A stretch of DNA of 64,000 nt from Acidiphilium rubrum. Its GTDB lineage: Bacteria; Pseudomonadota; Alphaproteobacteria; Acetobacterales; Acetobacteraceae. How positions within the stretch are numbered: the first letter of the stretch is position 1; the number at the start of each line of letters is the position of its first letter. The translations under genes and the position numbers were made by a program. The stretch is from assembly GCF_900156265.1 (NCBI RefSeq), contig NZ_FTNE01000003.1, positions 124,001-188,000 on the forward strand, written 5' to 3'. The notes beneath the pieces were generated by a model. That model did not search any database, was not told where the DNA came from, and worked only from the letters and a program-made list of their open reading frames with translations. Positions 8,319 to 17,518 of the stretch are shown here, piece by piece.

Positions 8319-8944
8319 GCGATCTGATCCTCTATACCAACCCGATGTCGCGCGGCCGCATCGCGCGCTGGATGCTCGAGGAGATCGGCCAGCCCTACCG
8401 GGTCGAACTGCTCGACTTCAAAGGTGCGATGAAAGCGTCGCACTACCTCGCGATCAACCCGATGGGCAAAGTCCCCGCGGTGCAGCACGGCGATACGATC
8501 GTCACCGAAACCGCGGCAATCTGCGCCTACCTCGCGGATGCGTTTCCCGAGGCCGAATTGGCACCGCCGCTCCGCGATCAGCGGCGCGGCCCTTATTTCC
8601 GCTGGATGTTTTTCGCGGCCGGCCCTTATGAGGCGGCGGTGACCAACAAGGCATTCGGCTTCGAAGTGCCGGCGGGACGCGAAATATCGACCGGCTACGG
8701 CAGTTATACTGCGGTGATGGACGCGCTGGAGCAGGCGGTCGGGCAGGGTGACTTCATTCTGGGCGATCAGTTTTCGGCCGCCGATGTCTATGTCGGCTCG
8801 CAGATCGCCTTCGGCCTGATGTTCGGCACGATCGAAAAACGCCCCGCGTTCGAGGCCTATGCCCAGCGTCTGGCAGCACGGCCCGCCGCCCAGCGCGCCG
8901 CCGCACTGGACGATGCCCTGATCGCCGCCGCCGGCGATAAATAG
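8315..8944 (+). CDS. Glutathione S-transferase family protein
   Basis: A 209-aa cytosolic GST-like protein. The N-terminal thioredoxin fold runs L-I-L-Y-T-N-P-M-S-R-G-R with N-P-M-G-K-V-P-A and the E-T-A-A-I-C glutathione-binding turn. The C-terminal helical domain contains F-I-L-G-D-Q-F-S-A-A-D-V-Y-V, the N-capping box motif. The start is the ATG at 8315, overlapping the preceding stop. The physiological substrate is unknown. Confidence 0.88.
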   Translation: MSDLILYTNPMSRGRIARWMLEEIGQPYRVELLDFKGAMKASHYLAINPMGKVPAVQHGDTIVTETAAICAYLADAFPEAELAPPLRDQRRGPYFRWMFFAAGPYEAAVTNKAFGFEVPAGREISTGYGSYTAVMDALEQAVGQGDFILGDQFSAADVYVGSQIAFGLMFGTIEKRPAFEAYAQRLAARPAAQRAAALDDALIAAAGDK

Positions 8945-9005
8945 CGGCCGGCCCGGTTTCACCTGATCGTCATATCGGCTATCTCCGGTTCATTGGAGAG
9001 CCGCC

Positions 9006-10220
9006 ATGAACAAACCGATCCCGAATTCCCTGCGCAACCTGCCCGACGAACGTGGCCGCTTCGGCGCGTTCGGCGGAAGGTTCGTCGCCGAGACGTTGAT
9101 GCCGCTGATCCTGGAACTTGAGGCCGCCTACGAAGCGGCCAAAGCAGATCCGGCGTTTCAGACCGAATTCGACTATTACATGAAGCATTACGTCGGCCGG
9201 CCGAGCCCGCTGTGGTTCGCCGAACGGCTGACCCGCAAACTCGGCGGTGCCAAAATCTATTTCAAGCGCGACGAGTTGAACCACACCGGCGCGCACAAGA
9301 TCAATAATTGCATCGGCCAGATTCTGCTCGCCAAGCGCATGGGCAAGACGCGGATCATCGCGGAAACCGGCGCCGGCCAGCACGGAGTCGCGACCGCGAC
9401 CGTCGCCGCATTGTTCGGCCTGCCCTGCGTGATCTACATGGGCGCCGTCGATGTCGAGCGCCAGCAGCCCAACGTGTTCCGCATGAGGCTGCTCGGCGCC
9501 GAGGTGGTGCCCGTCACCTCCGGTGCCGCCACGCTGAAGGATGCGATGAACGATGCGATGCGCGACTGGGTCGCGAACGTGCGCGACACGTTCTACATCA
9601 TCGGCACCGCCGCCGGCCCGCACCCCTACCCCGCCATGGTGCGCGATTTCCAATCGGTGATCGGCACCGAGGCGCGCGCCCAGATGATCGAGGCCGAAGG
9701 CCGCCTGCCGGATGTCGCGATCGCCGCGATCGGCGGTGGTTCCAACGCGATCGGCCTGTTCCACCCGATGCTCGATGACGAGGTGAAACTGATCGGCGTC
9801 GAAGCCGCCGGGCGCGGCCTCGATTCCGGCGAGCACGCCGCCTCGCTCTCGCGCGGCCGGCCCGGCGTGCTGCACGGCAACCGCACCTATCTGTTGCAGG
9901 ATGCGGATGGCCAGATCCTCGAAGCCCATTCGATCTCGGCCGGGCTCGACTACCCTGGCATCGGGCCGGAGCATTCGCATCTGCACGACATCGGCCGGGT
10001 GGAATACGTCGCCGTCACCGATGACGAGGCGCTGGAAGCGTTCCAGCTCTGCTGCGCGACGGAGGGCATCATCCCCGCGCTGGAACCGGCCCATGCGCTC
10101 GCGCATGTCGCGAAAATCGCGCCCGCGATGGAGCCCTCGCAGATCATCCTGATGAATCTGTGCGGGCGGGGCGACAAGGATATTTTCACGGTCGCGAAAC
10201 ATCTCGGAGCAAAACTGTGA
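9006..10220 (+). CDS. trpB: Tryptophan synthase beta chain
   Basis: A 404-aa PLP enzyme that condenses indole with serine to give tryptophan. The PLP lysine is K98 in H-T-G-A-H-K-I-N-N; also present are the catalytic E-T-G-A-G-Q-H-G, the phosphate-binding G-G-G-S-N and the C-terminal H-A-L-A-H. A ribosome-binding site (GGAGA) precedes the ATG. It overlaps trpA by GTGA, giving the usual alpha2-beta2 pair. No trpF is next to it; the upstream neighbour is a GST gene 61 bases away. Confidence 0.97.
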   Translation: MNKPIPNSLRNLPDERGRFGAFGGRFVAETLMPLILELEAAYEAAKADPAFQTEFDYYMKHYVGRPSPLWFAERLTRKLGGAKIYFKRDELNHTGAHKINNCIGQILLAKRMGKTRIIAETGAGQHGVATATVAALFGLPCVIYMGAVDVERQQPNVFRMRLLGAEVVPVTSGAATLKDAMNDAMRDWVANVRDTFYIIGTAAGPHPYPAMVRDFQSVIGTEARAQMIEAEGRLPDVAIAAIGGGSNAIGLFHPMLDDEVKLIGVEAAGRGLDSGEHAASLSRGRPGVLHGNRTYLLQDADGQILEAHSISAGLDYPGIGPEHSHLHDIGRVEYVAVTDDEALEAFQLCCATEGIIPALEPAHALAHVAKIAPAMEPSQIILMNLCGRGDKDIFTVAKHLGAKL

Positions 10221-11053
10221 GCCGGATCGCCGCCACGTTCGCACGGCTGAAATCCGAAGATCGCGCCGCCCTGATCACCTTCGTCGAAGCGTTCGACCCC
10301 GATCGCGCGACTTCGGCCGCCCTGCTCGCCGGCATGGCCGCGCGCGGTGCGGACATCATCGAAATCGGCATGCCCTTCACCGACCCGATGGCCGATGGCC
10401 CGACCATCCAGCAGGCCGGCCGCCGCGCCTTGGCCGGCGGCGCCACCGTTGCCGGCACCCTCGGCCTGGTGCGCGACTTTCGCGCCGGCAACGACACCGT
10501 GCCGCTGGTGCTGATGGGCTACCTCAACCCGATCCTGTCCTACGGCGTCGCCCGCTTCACCGCCGATGCCGCGGCCGCCGGCGTCGATGGGTTGATCGTG
10601 GTCGATCTGCCGACCGAGGAGACCGATCTGATGCTGGCGGACGTGCGGGCGAACGGGCTCGACCTGATCCGCCTGGTCGCCCCCACCACCTCGGATGCAC
10701 GCCTGCCGGTAGTGCTGAAAGACTCCTCGGGCTTTGTGTATTACGTGTCGATCACCGGCATCACCGGCACCCGCACCGCCTCCGCCGCCGACCTCGCGCG
10801 CGACATCCCGCGCCTGCGTGCGGCCACCAGCCTGCCCATCGCGGTCGGCTTCGGCGTGCGCACCCCCGAACAGGCCGCGATCGTGGCCCGCCACGCGGAT
10901 GGCGCGGTGGTCGCCTCCGCCCTGATCGACCGCATGGCCGCCGGGCTCGACGATCAGGGCAAAGCTTCCGCCGCGCTGATCGCCACCGTACTCGACGATG
11001 TCACCGCCCTGGCCGCAGCGATGCGCCGCGAGCGGGTAACCGTTTTGGCGTGA
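10217..11053 (+). CDS. trpA: Tryptophan synthase alpha chain
   Basis: A 278-aa TIM-barrel lyase that cleaves indole-3-glycerol phosphate to indole and glyceraldehyde 3-phosphate. The catalytic residues fall at E49 (I-I-E-I-G-M-P-F) and D60 (D-P-M-A-D-G-P), the same numbers as in E. coli TrpA. The start is the GTG that overlaps the trpB stop. It is followed by the convergent purD gene 12 bases away. Confidence 0.97.
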   Translation: MSRIAATFARLKSEDRAALITFVEAFDPDRATSAALLAGMAARGADIIEIGMPFTDPMADGPTIQQAGRRALAGGATVAGTLGLVRDFRAGNDTVPLVLMGYLNPILSYGVARFTADAAAAGVDGLIVVDLPTEETDLMLADVRANGLDLIRLVAPTTSDARLPVVLKDSSGFVYYVSITGITGTRTASAADLARDIPRLRAATSLPIAVGFGVRTPEQAAIVARHADGAVVASALIDRMAAGLDDQGKASAALIATVLDDVTALAAAMRRERVTVLA

Positions 11054-11065
11054 CGCCGCTACCGC

Positions 11066-12337
11066 TCAGCCGGTAACGGCGCCCACCCCGATATCCCGCC
11101 GGCAGAATCCGTCCGGAAACGCGATCGCATCCACCGCCCGATAGGCACGCCCAACCGCCTCGTCCACACCGCCACCGGTCGCGGTCACTGCAAGCACGCG
11201 GCCGCCCGCGCTGGTCAGACCGTCAGCGCCGAGCGCGGTGCCGGCATGGAACACCACCGTATCCGGCAACGCCACCGCCTCACCCAGATCGATCGCGCTG
11301 CCCTTTGCGTACGCGCCCGGATAGCCCTTTGCCGCCATGATCACGGTCGCTGCCGCCGCATCGCGCCAGACCGGCGTCATCGCCGCATCGAGCGTGCCAT
11401 GCGCGCCGGCGGTCAGCAGCGGCAACAAATCGCTTGCCATCAGCGGCATCAGCGCCTCGCATTCCGGGTCGCCGAACCGGGCGTTGAACTCGATCAGCCG
11501 GGGCCCGGTCGCGGTCAGCATCAGCCCGGCGAACAGAAACCCACGGAATGGGGTGCCGCGCGCCGCCATGGTGGCGAGGGTCGGGCGGATAATGCCGGCC
11601 ATGACGGTCTCGATCAGCGCGTCCGTCGCCGCCGGGTGCGGCGCAATCGCGCCCATGCCGCCGGTGTTCGGACCGGTATCGTTGTCGAAGGCGCGCTTGT
11701 GGTCCATCGCGGTGCCGCAGAACAACGCCGTCTCGCCATCGCACAGCGCGAACAACGACATTTCGCTGCCGGTCATGCACTCCTCGATCACGATGCTCGA
11801 ACCCGACGCACCATGCACCCCATCTTCCAGCATCGCCGCAATCGCGGCTTCCGCCTCGGCATCGCTCGCCGCCACCACCACACCCTTGCCGCCGGCCAGT
11901 CCATCCGCCTTGATCACGATCGGCGCCGGATGGTCGGCCAGATAGGCGCGCGCTGCTGCCGCATCCGTGAAACTCGCCCAGGCGGCGGTCGGAATCGCCG
12001 CCTCATCGCATAATTCCTTGGTGAACTGCTTCGATGCCTCAAGCTGCGCCGCCGCCTGGCTCGGCCCGAAACAGGCGATGCCGGAGTCGGTCAGCGCATC
12101 CGCAATCCCCAGCGCCAGCGGCAGTTCCGGCCCCGGGATCACCAGATCGATCGCGTTCGAGGCCGCGAACCCGACCAGCCCGGCAATGTCATCCACCGCG
12201 ATCGGCACGTTTTCGCCATGCTGCGCGGTACCCGGATTGCCGGGGGCGATGAACAGCCGGGTCAGCAACGGGCTTTGCGCGAGCTTCCAGGCCAGCGCAT
12301 GCTCACGCCCGCCATTGCCGATAATCAGAACCCGCAT
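11066..12337 (-). CDS. purD: Phosphoribosylamine-glycine ligase (GARS)
   Basis: A 423-aa ATP-grasp enzyme, the second step of de novo purine synthesis. The start M-R-V-L-I-I-G-N-G-G-R-E-H-A-L-A-W is diagnostic. The ATP-grasp core has K-A-D-G-L-A-G-G-K-G-V, then G-P-N-T-G-G-M-G and L-I-E-F-N-A-R-F-G-D-P-E. I rejected a 59-residue N-terminal extension because it overlaps the divergent xseA promoter region. Starts of purD and xseA are about 50 bases apart. Confidence 0.96.
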   Translation of the reverse strand: MRVLIIGNGGREHALAWKLAQSPLLTRLFIAPGNPGTAQHGENVPIAVDDIAGLVGFAASNAIDLVIPGPELPLALGIADALTDSGIACFGPSQAAAQLEASKQFTKELCDEAAIPTAAWASFTDAAAARAYLADHPAPIVIKADGLAGGKGVVVAASDAEAEAAIAAMLEDGVHGASGSSIVIEECMTGSEMSLFALCDGETALFCGTAMDHKRAFDNDTGPNTGGMGAIAPHPAATDALIETVMAGIIRPTLATMAARGTPFRGFLFAGLMLTATGPRLIEFNARFGDPECEALMPLMASDLLPLLTAGAHGTLDAAMTPVWRDAAAATVIMAAKGYPGAYAKGSAIDLGEAVALPDTVVFHAGTALGADGLTSAGGRVLAVTATGGGVDEAVGRAYRAVDAIAFPDGFCRRDIGVGAVTG

Positions 12338-12389
12338 CCTGTGCCCTCCTGCTTGCCATGCGAGCGGGCGCTTAGCATAGTCCCGCCCC

Positions 12390-13778
12390 ATGAGCGAAAC
12401 CCTGCCCCCACCAACCGGCAATCTGCCGGAACTCACCGTGTCCGAAATCGCCGGTGCGGTGAAACGCACCTTGGAAACCGCGTTCGGGCGGGTGCGGGTG
12501 CGCGGCGAAATCACCGAAATGAAGCTCTACGCCTCGGGCCACACCTATATGGCGCTGAAGGACGAGGGCGCGAAAATCCGCGCGATCATCTGGAAGGGCA
12601 ACGCGTCGCGAATCGGCATGAAGCCGGAGAACGGCATCGAGGTGATCGCAACCGGGCGGATCACGTCGTATCCGGAGCGGTCGGAATATCAGTTGATCAT
12701 CGAGCGGCTGGATTATGCCGGCGAAGGCGCCCTGCTCGCGCGGATCGAGGCGCTGCGCCTGCGCCTGCTCGGCGAAGGCCTGTTCGATGCCGCGCGCAAG
12801 CGGGCCTTGCCGATGCTGCCGCGCGTGATCGGCGTGGTCAGTTCGCCACAGGGTGCCGTCATCCAGGACATCAAGACCACCATCGCCCGCCGCTTCCCCA
12901 GCCACATCGTGCTCTGGCCGGTCGCGGTGCAGGGCGAAGGGGCCGCAGCACAGATCGCCGCCGCCATCGCAGGCTTCGGCGCCCTGCCGCCCGATGGCAC
13001 CATCCCCCGGCCCGACGTGCTGATCATCGCGCGCGGCGGCGGCTCGCTCGAAGACCTGATGGCCTTCAACGACGAGGCGGTGGTCCGCGCGGCGGCAATG
13101 AGCCCGATCCCGCTGATTTCGGCAGTCGGGCATGAAACCGACACCACGCTGATCGATTTCGTCTCTGATCGCCGGGCGCCCACTCCGACGGCGGCGGCCG
13201 AGTTGGCGGTGCCGGACCGGATCGCGCTGGCGGCCGATCTGGCGCAGTCGGGTGCGCGGCTGGCTGGGGCGTTGCTGCGAATCGCACAGACCGTGCGGTT
13301 GCGGCTCGATCGGGCGGCTTCCGGCTTGCCCGACCTGCCCGCGTTGGTGGGTGCGGCGCGGCAACGGCTGGACGACCGGGGTGAGCGGCTGGTTCTGGCG
13401 CTGCCGGCGCTGCTCATCGTGCGGCGCGCGGCGCTCGATCGGCTGGCGGGGCGGTTGCTGCATCCGCGCGAATTGATCGCGGCCAAGCGCCATCAGGTGG
13501 CGCTGCTGGCGCAACGCCTGGCGGTGCCAACGGCCGCCCGGCTGCGCGAAAGTCGGTTGCGGCTCGACGCGGCGGCGGCGCGGCTGGAGAGCGTGTCCTA
13601 TAACGCCGTGCTCGCGCGGGGATTCGCACTCGCGATCAACCCGAAGGGTGAGCCGGTCACCTCGGCCAAGGCGGCGGCGGCGTCACGCAGGCTGACGATC
13701 CGCTTTCACGATGGCGATGCCGGTGTGCAGACCAACGCGCGCGGCGCCGGTGCGGTGCAGCCCACCTTGGATCTCTGA
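12390..13778 (+). CDS. xseA: Exodeoxyribonuclease VII large subunit
   Basis: A 462-aa catalytic subunit of the single-strand exonuclease ExoVII. It has an N-terminal OB fold (V-R-V-R-G-E-I-T-E-M-K) and the catalytic region from about residue 130 with G-V-V-S-S-P-Q-G-A-V-I-Q-D, A-R-G-G-G-S-L-E-D-L and H-E-T-D-T-T-L-I-D-F-V-S-D-R-R-A-P-T-P-T-A. An Arg/Leu-rich helical C-terminus follows. The small subunit XseB is not in the window. Its stop abuts the stop of the convergent anti-sigma gene with no intervening base. Confidence 0.96.
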   Translation: MSETLPPPTGNLPELTVSEIAGAVKRTLETAFGRVRVRGEITEMKLYASGHTYMALKDEGAKIRAIIWKGNASRIGMKPENGIEVIATGRITSYPERSEYQLIIERLDYAGEGALLARIEALRLRLLGEGLFDAARKRALPMLPRVIGVVSSPQGAVIQDIKTTIARRFPSHIVLWPVAVQGEGAAAQIAAAIAGFGALPPDGTIPRPDVLIIARGGGSLEDLMAFNDEAVVRAAAMSPIPLISAVGHETDTTLIDFVSDRRAPTPTAAAELAVPDRIALAADLAQSGARLAGALLRIAQTVRLRLDRAASGLPDLPALVGAARQRLDDRGERLVLALPALLIVRRAALDRLAGRLLHPRELIAAKRHQVALLAQRLAVPTAARLRESRLRLDAAAARLESVSYNAVLARGFALAINPKGEPVTSAKAAAASRRLTIRFHDGDAGVQTNARGAGAVQPTLDL

Positions 13779-14507
13779 TCAGGCGCCGTTGTTGACCGGC
13801 AGGATCGGGCCCGCGAACACGATGGGCGTGTCCGGTTGGCCGGTCGGCGAACCGCCCGGCGGTTCGACCGTGACGGCCATCAGGATATTCGGCTTGCGCA
13901 GATCGGCTGGGATCTGGTGGGCCGGCAGCACGCTGGGCCTGGCCGAAACGAAGCCGATCGCCACCGGTTTTTCACCGCCCGCGACCGCCCACAACTGCCA
14001 CACCTTGCCCGCCGGCGGCTTGATGTCGCCGACCGGGGCGATGTTCATGCCACCATCGCTGCGCAACGCGACGGTGAACACCGGACCGGCCTTGCTCGCG
14101 AGCACGGCGACCAGGCCTGGGGCTTGGGTCGGTTGCGGGCGGAGCACGGCGATCGCGATGGCGGCGGCGACGGCGATACCGCCGATGCCGCGCCAGACGG
14201 CGACGTTATCCCAGAAGCTTTCCCGCCAGGTCGGCCGACGACGCAGGGATGTCGGTGATTGCACGGGGCTGGCACTGTCGCGCGGTGCCAGGATGCGCTG
14301 GATTTCGAGCCACACCGATTCGGAGGGTTCGACCGGCGGCACCGCGAGCGAGAGTGGCAACAGCCTGACTTCCCACGCCGAAACTTCCATGGCAAGCACC
14401 GGGTCGACCGCGAGATCGGCCTCAAACTCACGACGCTCCTGACCACGCAGCAAGCCAAGCACATACAGACCCGCGCGATCCGGGATGGGGGCGATCAGGT
14501 CACTCAT
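13779..14507 (-). CDS. RskA-family anti-sigma factor
   Basis: A 242-aa single-pass membrane protein. The N-terminal cytoplasmic part is a zinc-free anti-sigma segment; a predicted transmembrane helix lies at about residues 106-123. The C-terminal periplasmic RskA domain contains P-A-G-K-V-W-Q-L-W-A-V and ends near F-A-G-P-I-L. It is expected to sequester the sigma factor encoded immediately upstream (ATGA overlap) until a periplasmic signal releases it. The signal is not identifiable here. Confidence 0.85.
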   Translation of the reverse strand: MSDLIAPIPDRAGLYVLGLLRGQERREFEADLAVDPVLAMEVSAWEVRLLPLSLAVPPVEPSESVWLEIQRILAPRDSASPVQSPTSLRRRPTWRESFWDNVAVWRGIGGIAVAAAIAIAVLRPQPTQAPGLVAVLASKAGPVFTVALRSDGGMNIAPVGDIKPPAGKVWQLWAVAGGEKPVAIGFVSARPSVLPAHQIPADLRKPNILMAVTVEPPGGSPTGQPDTPIVFAGPILPVNNGA

Positions 14508-15073
14508 CGTTCAAGACATTTCTTCAACGCATCAAGCGATCGAACGATCCAGCTTTTGATGGTGCCCAGGGGCGTTTTCGTGAGATCAGCGATTTCGCTG
14601 TGCGAATAACCTTCGACGTAAGACAGCATGACGGACCGGCGCCAGTTCTCGGGCAGTTCGTTGATGCAGCTCGAAAGAGCGCGGCTGTCTTCGATATCGA
14701 CCGGCAGTTCCGCGGCGACGTCCGGAAGCTCATCGGTCCCGGTGTGGCGCTTTTCGTTTTCCAGCCGATCGAGCGCGCGGTAGCGCAGAATACCGATCAT
14801 CCAGGCCTTGGGCGAGCCGCGTTGGGTATCGAACCGGTCGGCATTGCGCCAGATCTGCAAAAACGCGTCCTGCAGTGTTTCCTCGGCGTGCGGGCGGTTG
14901 CGCAACAGCCGGAGCGCGACACCGAGCATGGTTGGCGCCATCGCGTCATAAAGAGCGCGCAATGCGAGCGGGTCCCGCTCGGCACACCGGCGAAGCAGGG
15001 CCGCAAGGCCGTCTTCCGCCGTCATACCAGCTGTACTGTCGCTCAAATGAATGAAACCTGTGCCATCGAACAT
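14504..15073 (-). CDS. ECF-family RNA polymerase sigma factor
   Basis: A 189-aa group 4 sigma factor. Region 2 is visible as A-E-E-T-L-Q-D-A-F-L-Q-I-W-R with the following D-T-Q-R-G-S-P-K-A-W-M-I-G-I, and region 4 as Y-V-E-G-Y-S-H-S-E-I-A-D-L...G-T-I-K-S-W-I-V-R. The overlap with an RskA-type anti-sigma gene suggests the SigK-like class. A Met at 15025 is an alternative start that would give a more typical length. Autoregulation is likely for the family but I could not place a promoter. Confidence 0.9.
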   Translation of the reverse strand: MFDGTGFIHLSDSTAGMTAEDGLAALLRRCAERDPLALRALYDAMAPTMLGVALRLLRNRPHAEETLQDAFLQIWRNADRFDTQRGSPKAWMIGILRYRALDRLENEKRHTGTDELPDVAAELPVDIEDSRALSSCINELPENWRRSVMLSYVEGYSHSEIADLTKTPLGTIKSWIVRSLDALKKCLER

Positions 15074-15590
15074 CTTGTAGGTGACTACGGCAGGTCAGGC
15101 AATCCGGATGCATCACGAACCGAAATCTGCGTCTATTTAATTACCTTGGTCAAAATTGTCTCATTTTATGATCTTGTGTGAGCTGATCTATCAATGCGCC
15201 ACGATCTTCCTCACGTGCAATCGAACACGATTTCGCGGCGCGCATTCGAAGTAATGCCTCGCAACCGGTCTTTTTCGCGCCAATCCGATCTGCGCGTTGA
15301 TCTGAGTGCCATCTGTGACTTCCCCGCACGGATTTTGGATTTTACCGTCCGGACCTACCTGGGGATCGACGCAATCCTCCTCGATCGTTTCAATGACTGC
15401 CCGCGCCCGCAACGAATGGCGCGGGTTTTCACCGCAGGCATGCAAACGGCACGATCCGCCTCCGCGACATTTTGCGACTCACGGCGGGGCATTGCGCGCG
15501 ATCCGGCTGCCACCGGGGCCGCGAATCGGCTGGCCCGTACCCGTGCGTTTGGGGTGGACCGGGCGGCTCAGATAGTTCACAACGCGCCTG
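15074..15590. other. Intergenic region between sigma factor and Mur/Fur gene
   Basis: About 500 bases with divergent starts at both ends. The first 120 bases are AT-rich and are where the sigma-factor promoter would be expected. A weak plus-strand frame at 15194-15607 exists but has biased composition and matches nothing I know, so I do not call it a gene. Confidence 0.5.
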
Positions 15591-16082
15591 ATGGAGACCC
15601 GCATTGAGCGTCTGTGCATGGAAATCGGGCTCAAAATGACCGGCCCGCGCCGCGCCATTGCACGTATCCTGTCCGAAGCGAACGACCATCCCGATGTCGA
15701 TGAACTGCACCGCCTGGCCCACACGCTCGACCCGCGCATCTCACTCGCTACCGTCTATCGGACCGTGCGCCTGTTCGAGCAGCACGGCATATTGGAGCGG
15801 CGCAACCTCGGCAGCCGGCGGGCGCGCTATGAAATGTCGGGCGATCGCGATCATTTCCATCTGGTCGACCAGGAAAGCGGCAAGGTCATCGAGTTCGACG
15901 AGCCGGAAACCGAAATCCTGATGCGGCGCGTCGCCGCACGGCACGGCTTCGAGCTCATGTCGCTCAAGATCGAATTGTTCGGCCGCAAACTCCGGGCCGA
16001 GGCCGGTCCGCTTGACGCCACGGCACCGGCGACCAGCCCGCCGGACAATATGCGTACCGCCGCCAAGAGTGCTGCCGAATGA
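15591..16082 (+). CDS. Fur-family transcriptional regulator, cysteine-poor Mur/Fur type
   Basis: A 163-aa Fur-superfamily repressor. The winged helix is I-S-L-A-T-V-Y-R-T-V-R-L-F-E-Q-H-G-I-L at residues 50-68, followed by a metal-sensing region at 87-101 (D-H-F-H-L-V-D-Q-E-S-G-K-V-I-E-F). Classical Fur has C-x2-C in this region; here both cysteines are absent, as in alphaproteobacterial Fur/Mur proteins that sense manganese or iron. The only Cys is C9. It overlaps the acyltransferase gene by ATGA, so the two probably form an operon. Confidence 0.88.
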   Translation: METRIERLCMEIGLKMTGPRRAIARILSEANDHPDVDELHRLAHTLDPRISLATVYRTVRLFEQHGILERRNLGSRRARYEMSGDRDHFHLVDQESGKVIEFDEPETEILMRRVAARHGFELMSLKIELFGRKLRAEAGPLDATAPATSPPDNMRTAAKSAAE

Positions 16083-16882
16083 CCGCCGTGCTCGCGATCG
16101 GCCAGGAGCCGCTGTTCGAGGAGTTGCGCGCCGGCAATCTGGGCGTCCGCCTCGCCACCACCGCCGATGAGATCGATGCCGCCCAGGCGCTGCGGTTCAA
16201 GGTGTTCTACGAAGAGCTCAGCGCCCGGCCCGATGCCGGCACCCTCGCCAGCCGGCGCGACCGGGACCAGTTCGACCCGATCGCCGATCATTTACTGGTG
16301 ATCGATCACGACATCGGGGATGATGCCCGTGGCGTGGTCGGCACCTACCGCCTGATCCGCCAGGAGGCCGCCGACAAGATCGGCCGGTTCTACTCGGCCG
16401 ATGAATACGATCTGACCCTGTTGGAGCGGTTCCCCGGCCGGTTGCTCGAACTCGGCCGCTCCTGCGTCGATCAAACCCACCGCTCGCGCGCGGTGATGCA
16501 GCTGTTATGGCGCGGCATCGCGGCCTATGTGTTTCAGCACGGCATCGAGCTGATGTTCGGTTGCGCCAGCCTGCAGGGCACCGATCTCGATGGGCTCGCG
16601 GCCGACCTGACCTATCTCTACACCAATCACCTCGCCCCCGAGCCGATCCGGCTGCGCGCGGTGGCGGATCGCTACGTCGACATGTGCCGGCTCGACCCCG
16701 CCGCGATCGAGCCGCGCCAGGTGCTCGCCGGCCTGCCGCCGCTGATCAAGGGCTATCTGCGCCTCGGCGGTTTCGTCGGCGACGGCGCGGTGATCGACTG
16801 GCAGTTCAATACCACCGACATCGCCGTGCTGGTGAAAACCGACCTCGTGACCGAAAAATACTACCGTCATTATGCAAGATGA
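16079..16882 (+). CDS. OlsB-like N-acyltransferase (GNAT fold)
   Basis: A 267-aa acyltransferase of the OlsB/haemolysin-like GNAT family, which transfers 3-hydroxyacyl groups from acyl-ACP to ornithine to make lyso-ornithine lipid. Family hallmarks are A-Q-A-L-R-F-K-V-F-Y-E-E near residue 40, the R-D-R-D-Q-F-D segment, L-E-L-G-R-S-C-V-D near 122 and the late L-P-P-L-I-K-G-Y-L-R-L-G-G. A second-step OlsA is not in the window. Co-transcription with a Mur/Fur gene is suggested by the overlap. Confidence 0.82.
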   Translation: MTAVLAIGQEPLFEELRAGNLGVRLATTADEIDAAQALRFKVFYEELSARPDAGTLASRRDRDQFDPIADHLLVIDHDIGDDARGVVGTYRLIRQEAADKIGRFYSADEYDLTLLERFPGRLLELGRSCVDQTHRSRAVMQLLWRGIAAYVFQHGIELMFGCASLQGTDLDGLAADLTYLYTNHLAPEPIRLRAVADRYVDMCRLDPAAIEPRQVLAGLPPLIKGYLRLGGFVGDGAVIDWQFNTTDIAVLVKTDLVTEKYYRHYAR

Positions 16883-16975
16883 GCCGGATGGACGCTGAAT
16901 TGCCGGCCTGACGGTTGGCCTCCGGCGCGCTGCGCGCTATGCGTGCGCACCGATAGCGAAGAGCAGATTGGACCT

Positions 16976-17488
16976 ATGGCCGAAGACGACACGCCGATCC
17001 CCGACAGCCTGTTGCCCTACGATGTATGGACCGAGGAGGCGTTGCGCCTGGTCGCGGTGCGCGCCCTGCAGCACGCCGCGCGCGAAGGCATGCCCGGCGG
17101 GCATCATTTCTACGTGACCTTCGATACCCGGCATCCCGGGGTGGTGATGCCGGATCGTCTGCGCGCGCAATACCCCGAGGAAATGACCATCGTGCTGCAG
17201 CACCAGTATCGCGACCTGCTGGTCGATGAGGCGGAGCGCTGGTTTTCGGTGAAACTCTCGTTCGGCGGCGTGCCCTCCACCCTGCAGATCCCGGTCGCGG
17301 CGCTGACCGCCTTCGCCGACCCCGAAGTGCGGTTCGGCCTGCAATTCGCGCTGCACGGCAACACCGATATCGAGCCTGAGCCGCCGGCACCCGAACCGCA
17401 AGCCGAGCCGGCGCCGCCGGCCGAAAGCGGCCCCGCCGAGGTCGTCAGCCTCGATGCGTTTCGCCGCCGGCCGCCCGCCAAGGACTGA
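16976..17488 (+). CDS. sspB: ClpXP adaptor, SspB-alpha family
   Basis: A 170-aa protein resembling alphaproteobacterial SspB, which tethers ssrA-tagged proteins to ClpXP. The substrate-binding domain covers about residues 10-125, with H-F-Y-V-T-F-D-T, P-E-E-M-T-I-V-L-Q-H-Q-Y and F-S-V-K-L-S-F-G-G. An acidic, Pro/Glu-rich linker follows, then a short C-terminal motif (V-V-S-L-D-A-F-R-R) of the kind that docks on ClpX. I chose the ATG at 16976 over one 33 bases upstream because the domain begins there. Confidence 0.88.
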   Translation: MAEDDTPIPDSLLPYDVWTEEALRLVAVRALQHAAREGMPGGHHFYVTFDTRHPGVVMPDRLRAQYPEEMTIVLQHQYRDLLVDEAERWFSVKLSFGGVPSTLQIPVAALTAFADPEVRFGLQFALHGNTDIEPEPPAPEPQAEPAPPAESGPAEVVSLDAFRRRPPAKD

Positions 17489-17518
17489 ACGACAGAGTAT
17501 GGAGCATTGGGGATCGCC

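Noticed and set aside
15194-15607. Possible 137-codon gene between the sigma factor and the Mur/Fur gene
   Set aside because: Overlaps the mur start, shows no ribosome-binding site or motif, and has competing frames on the other strand.
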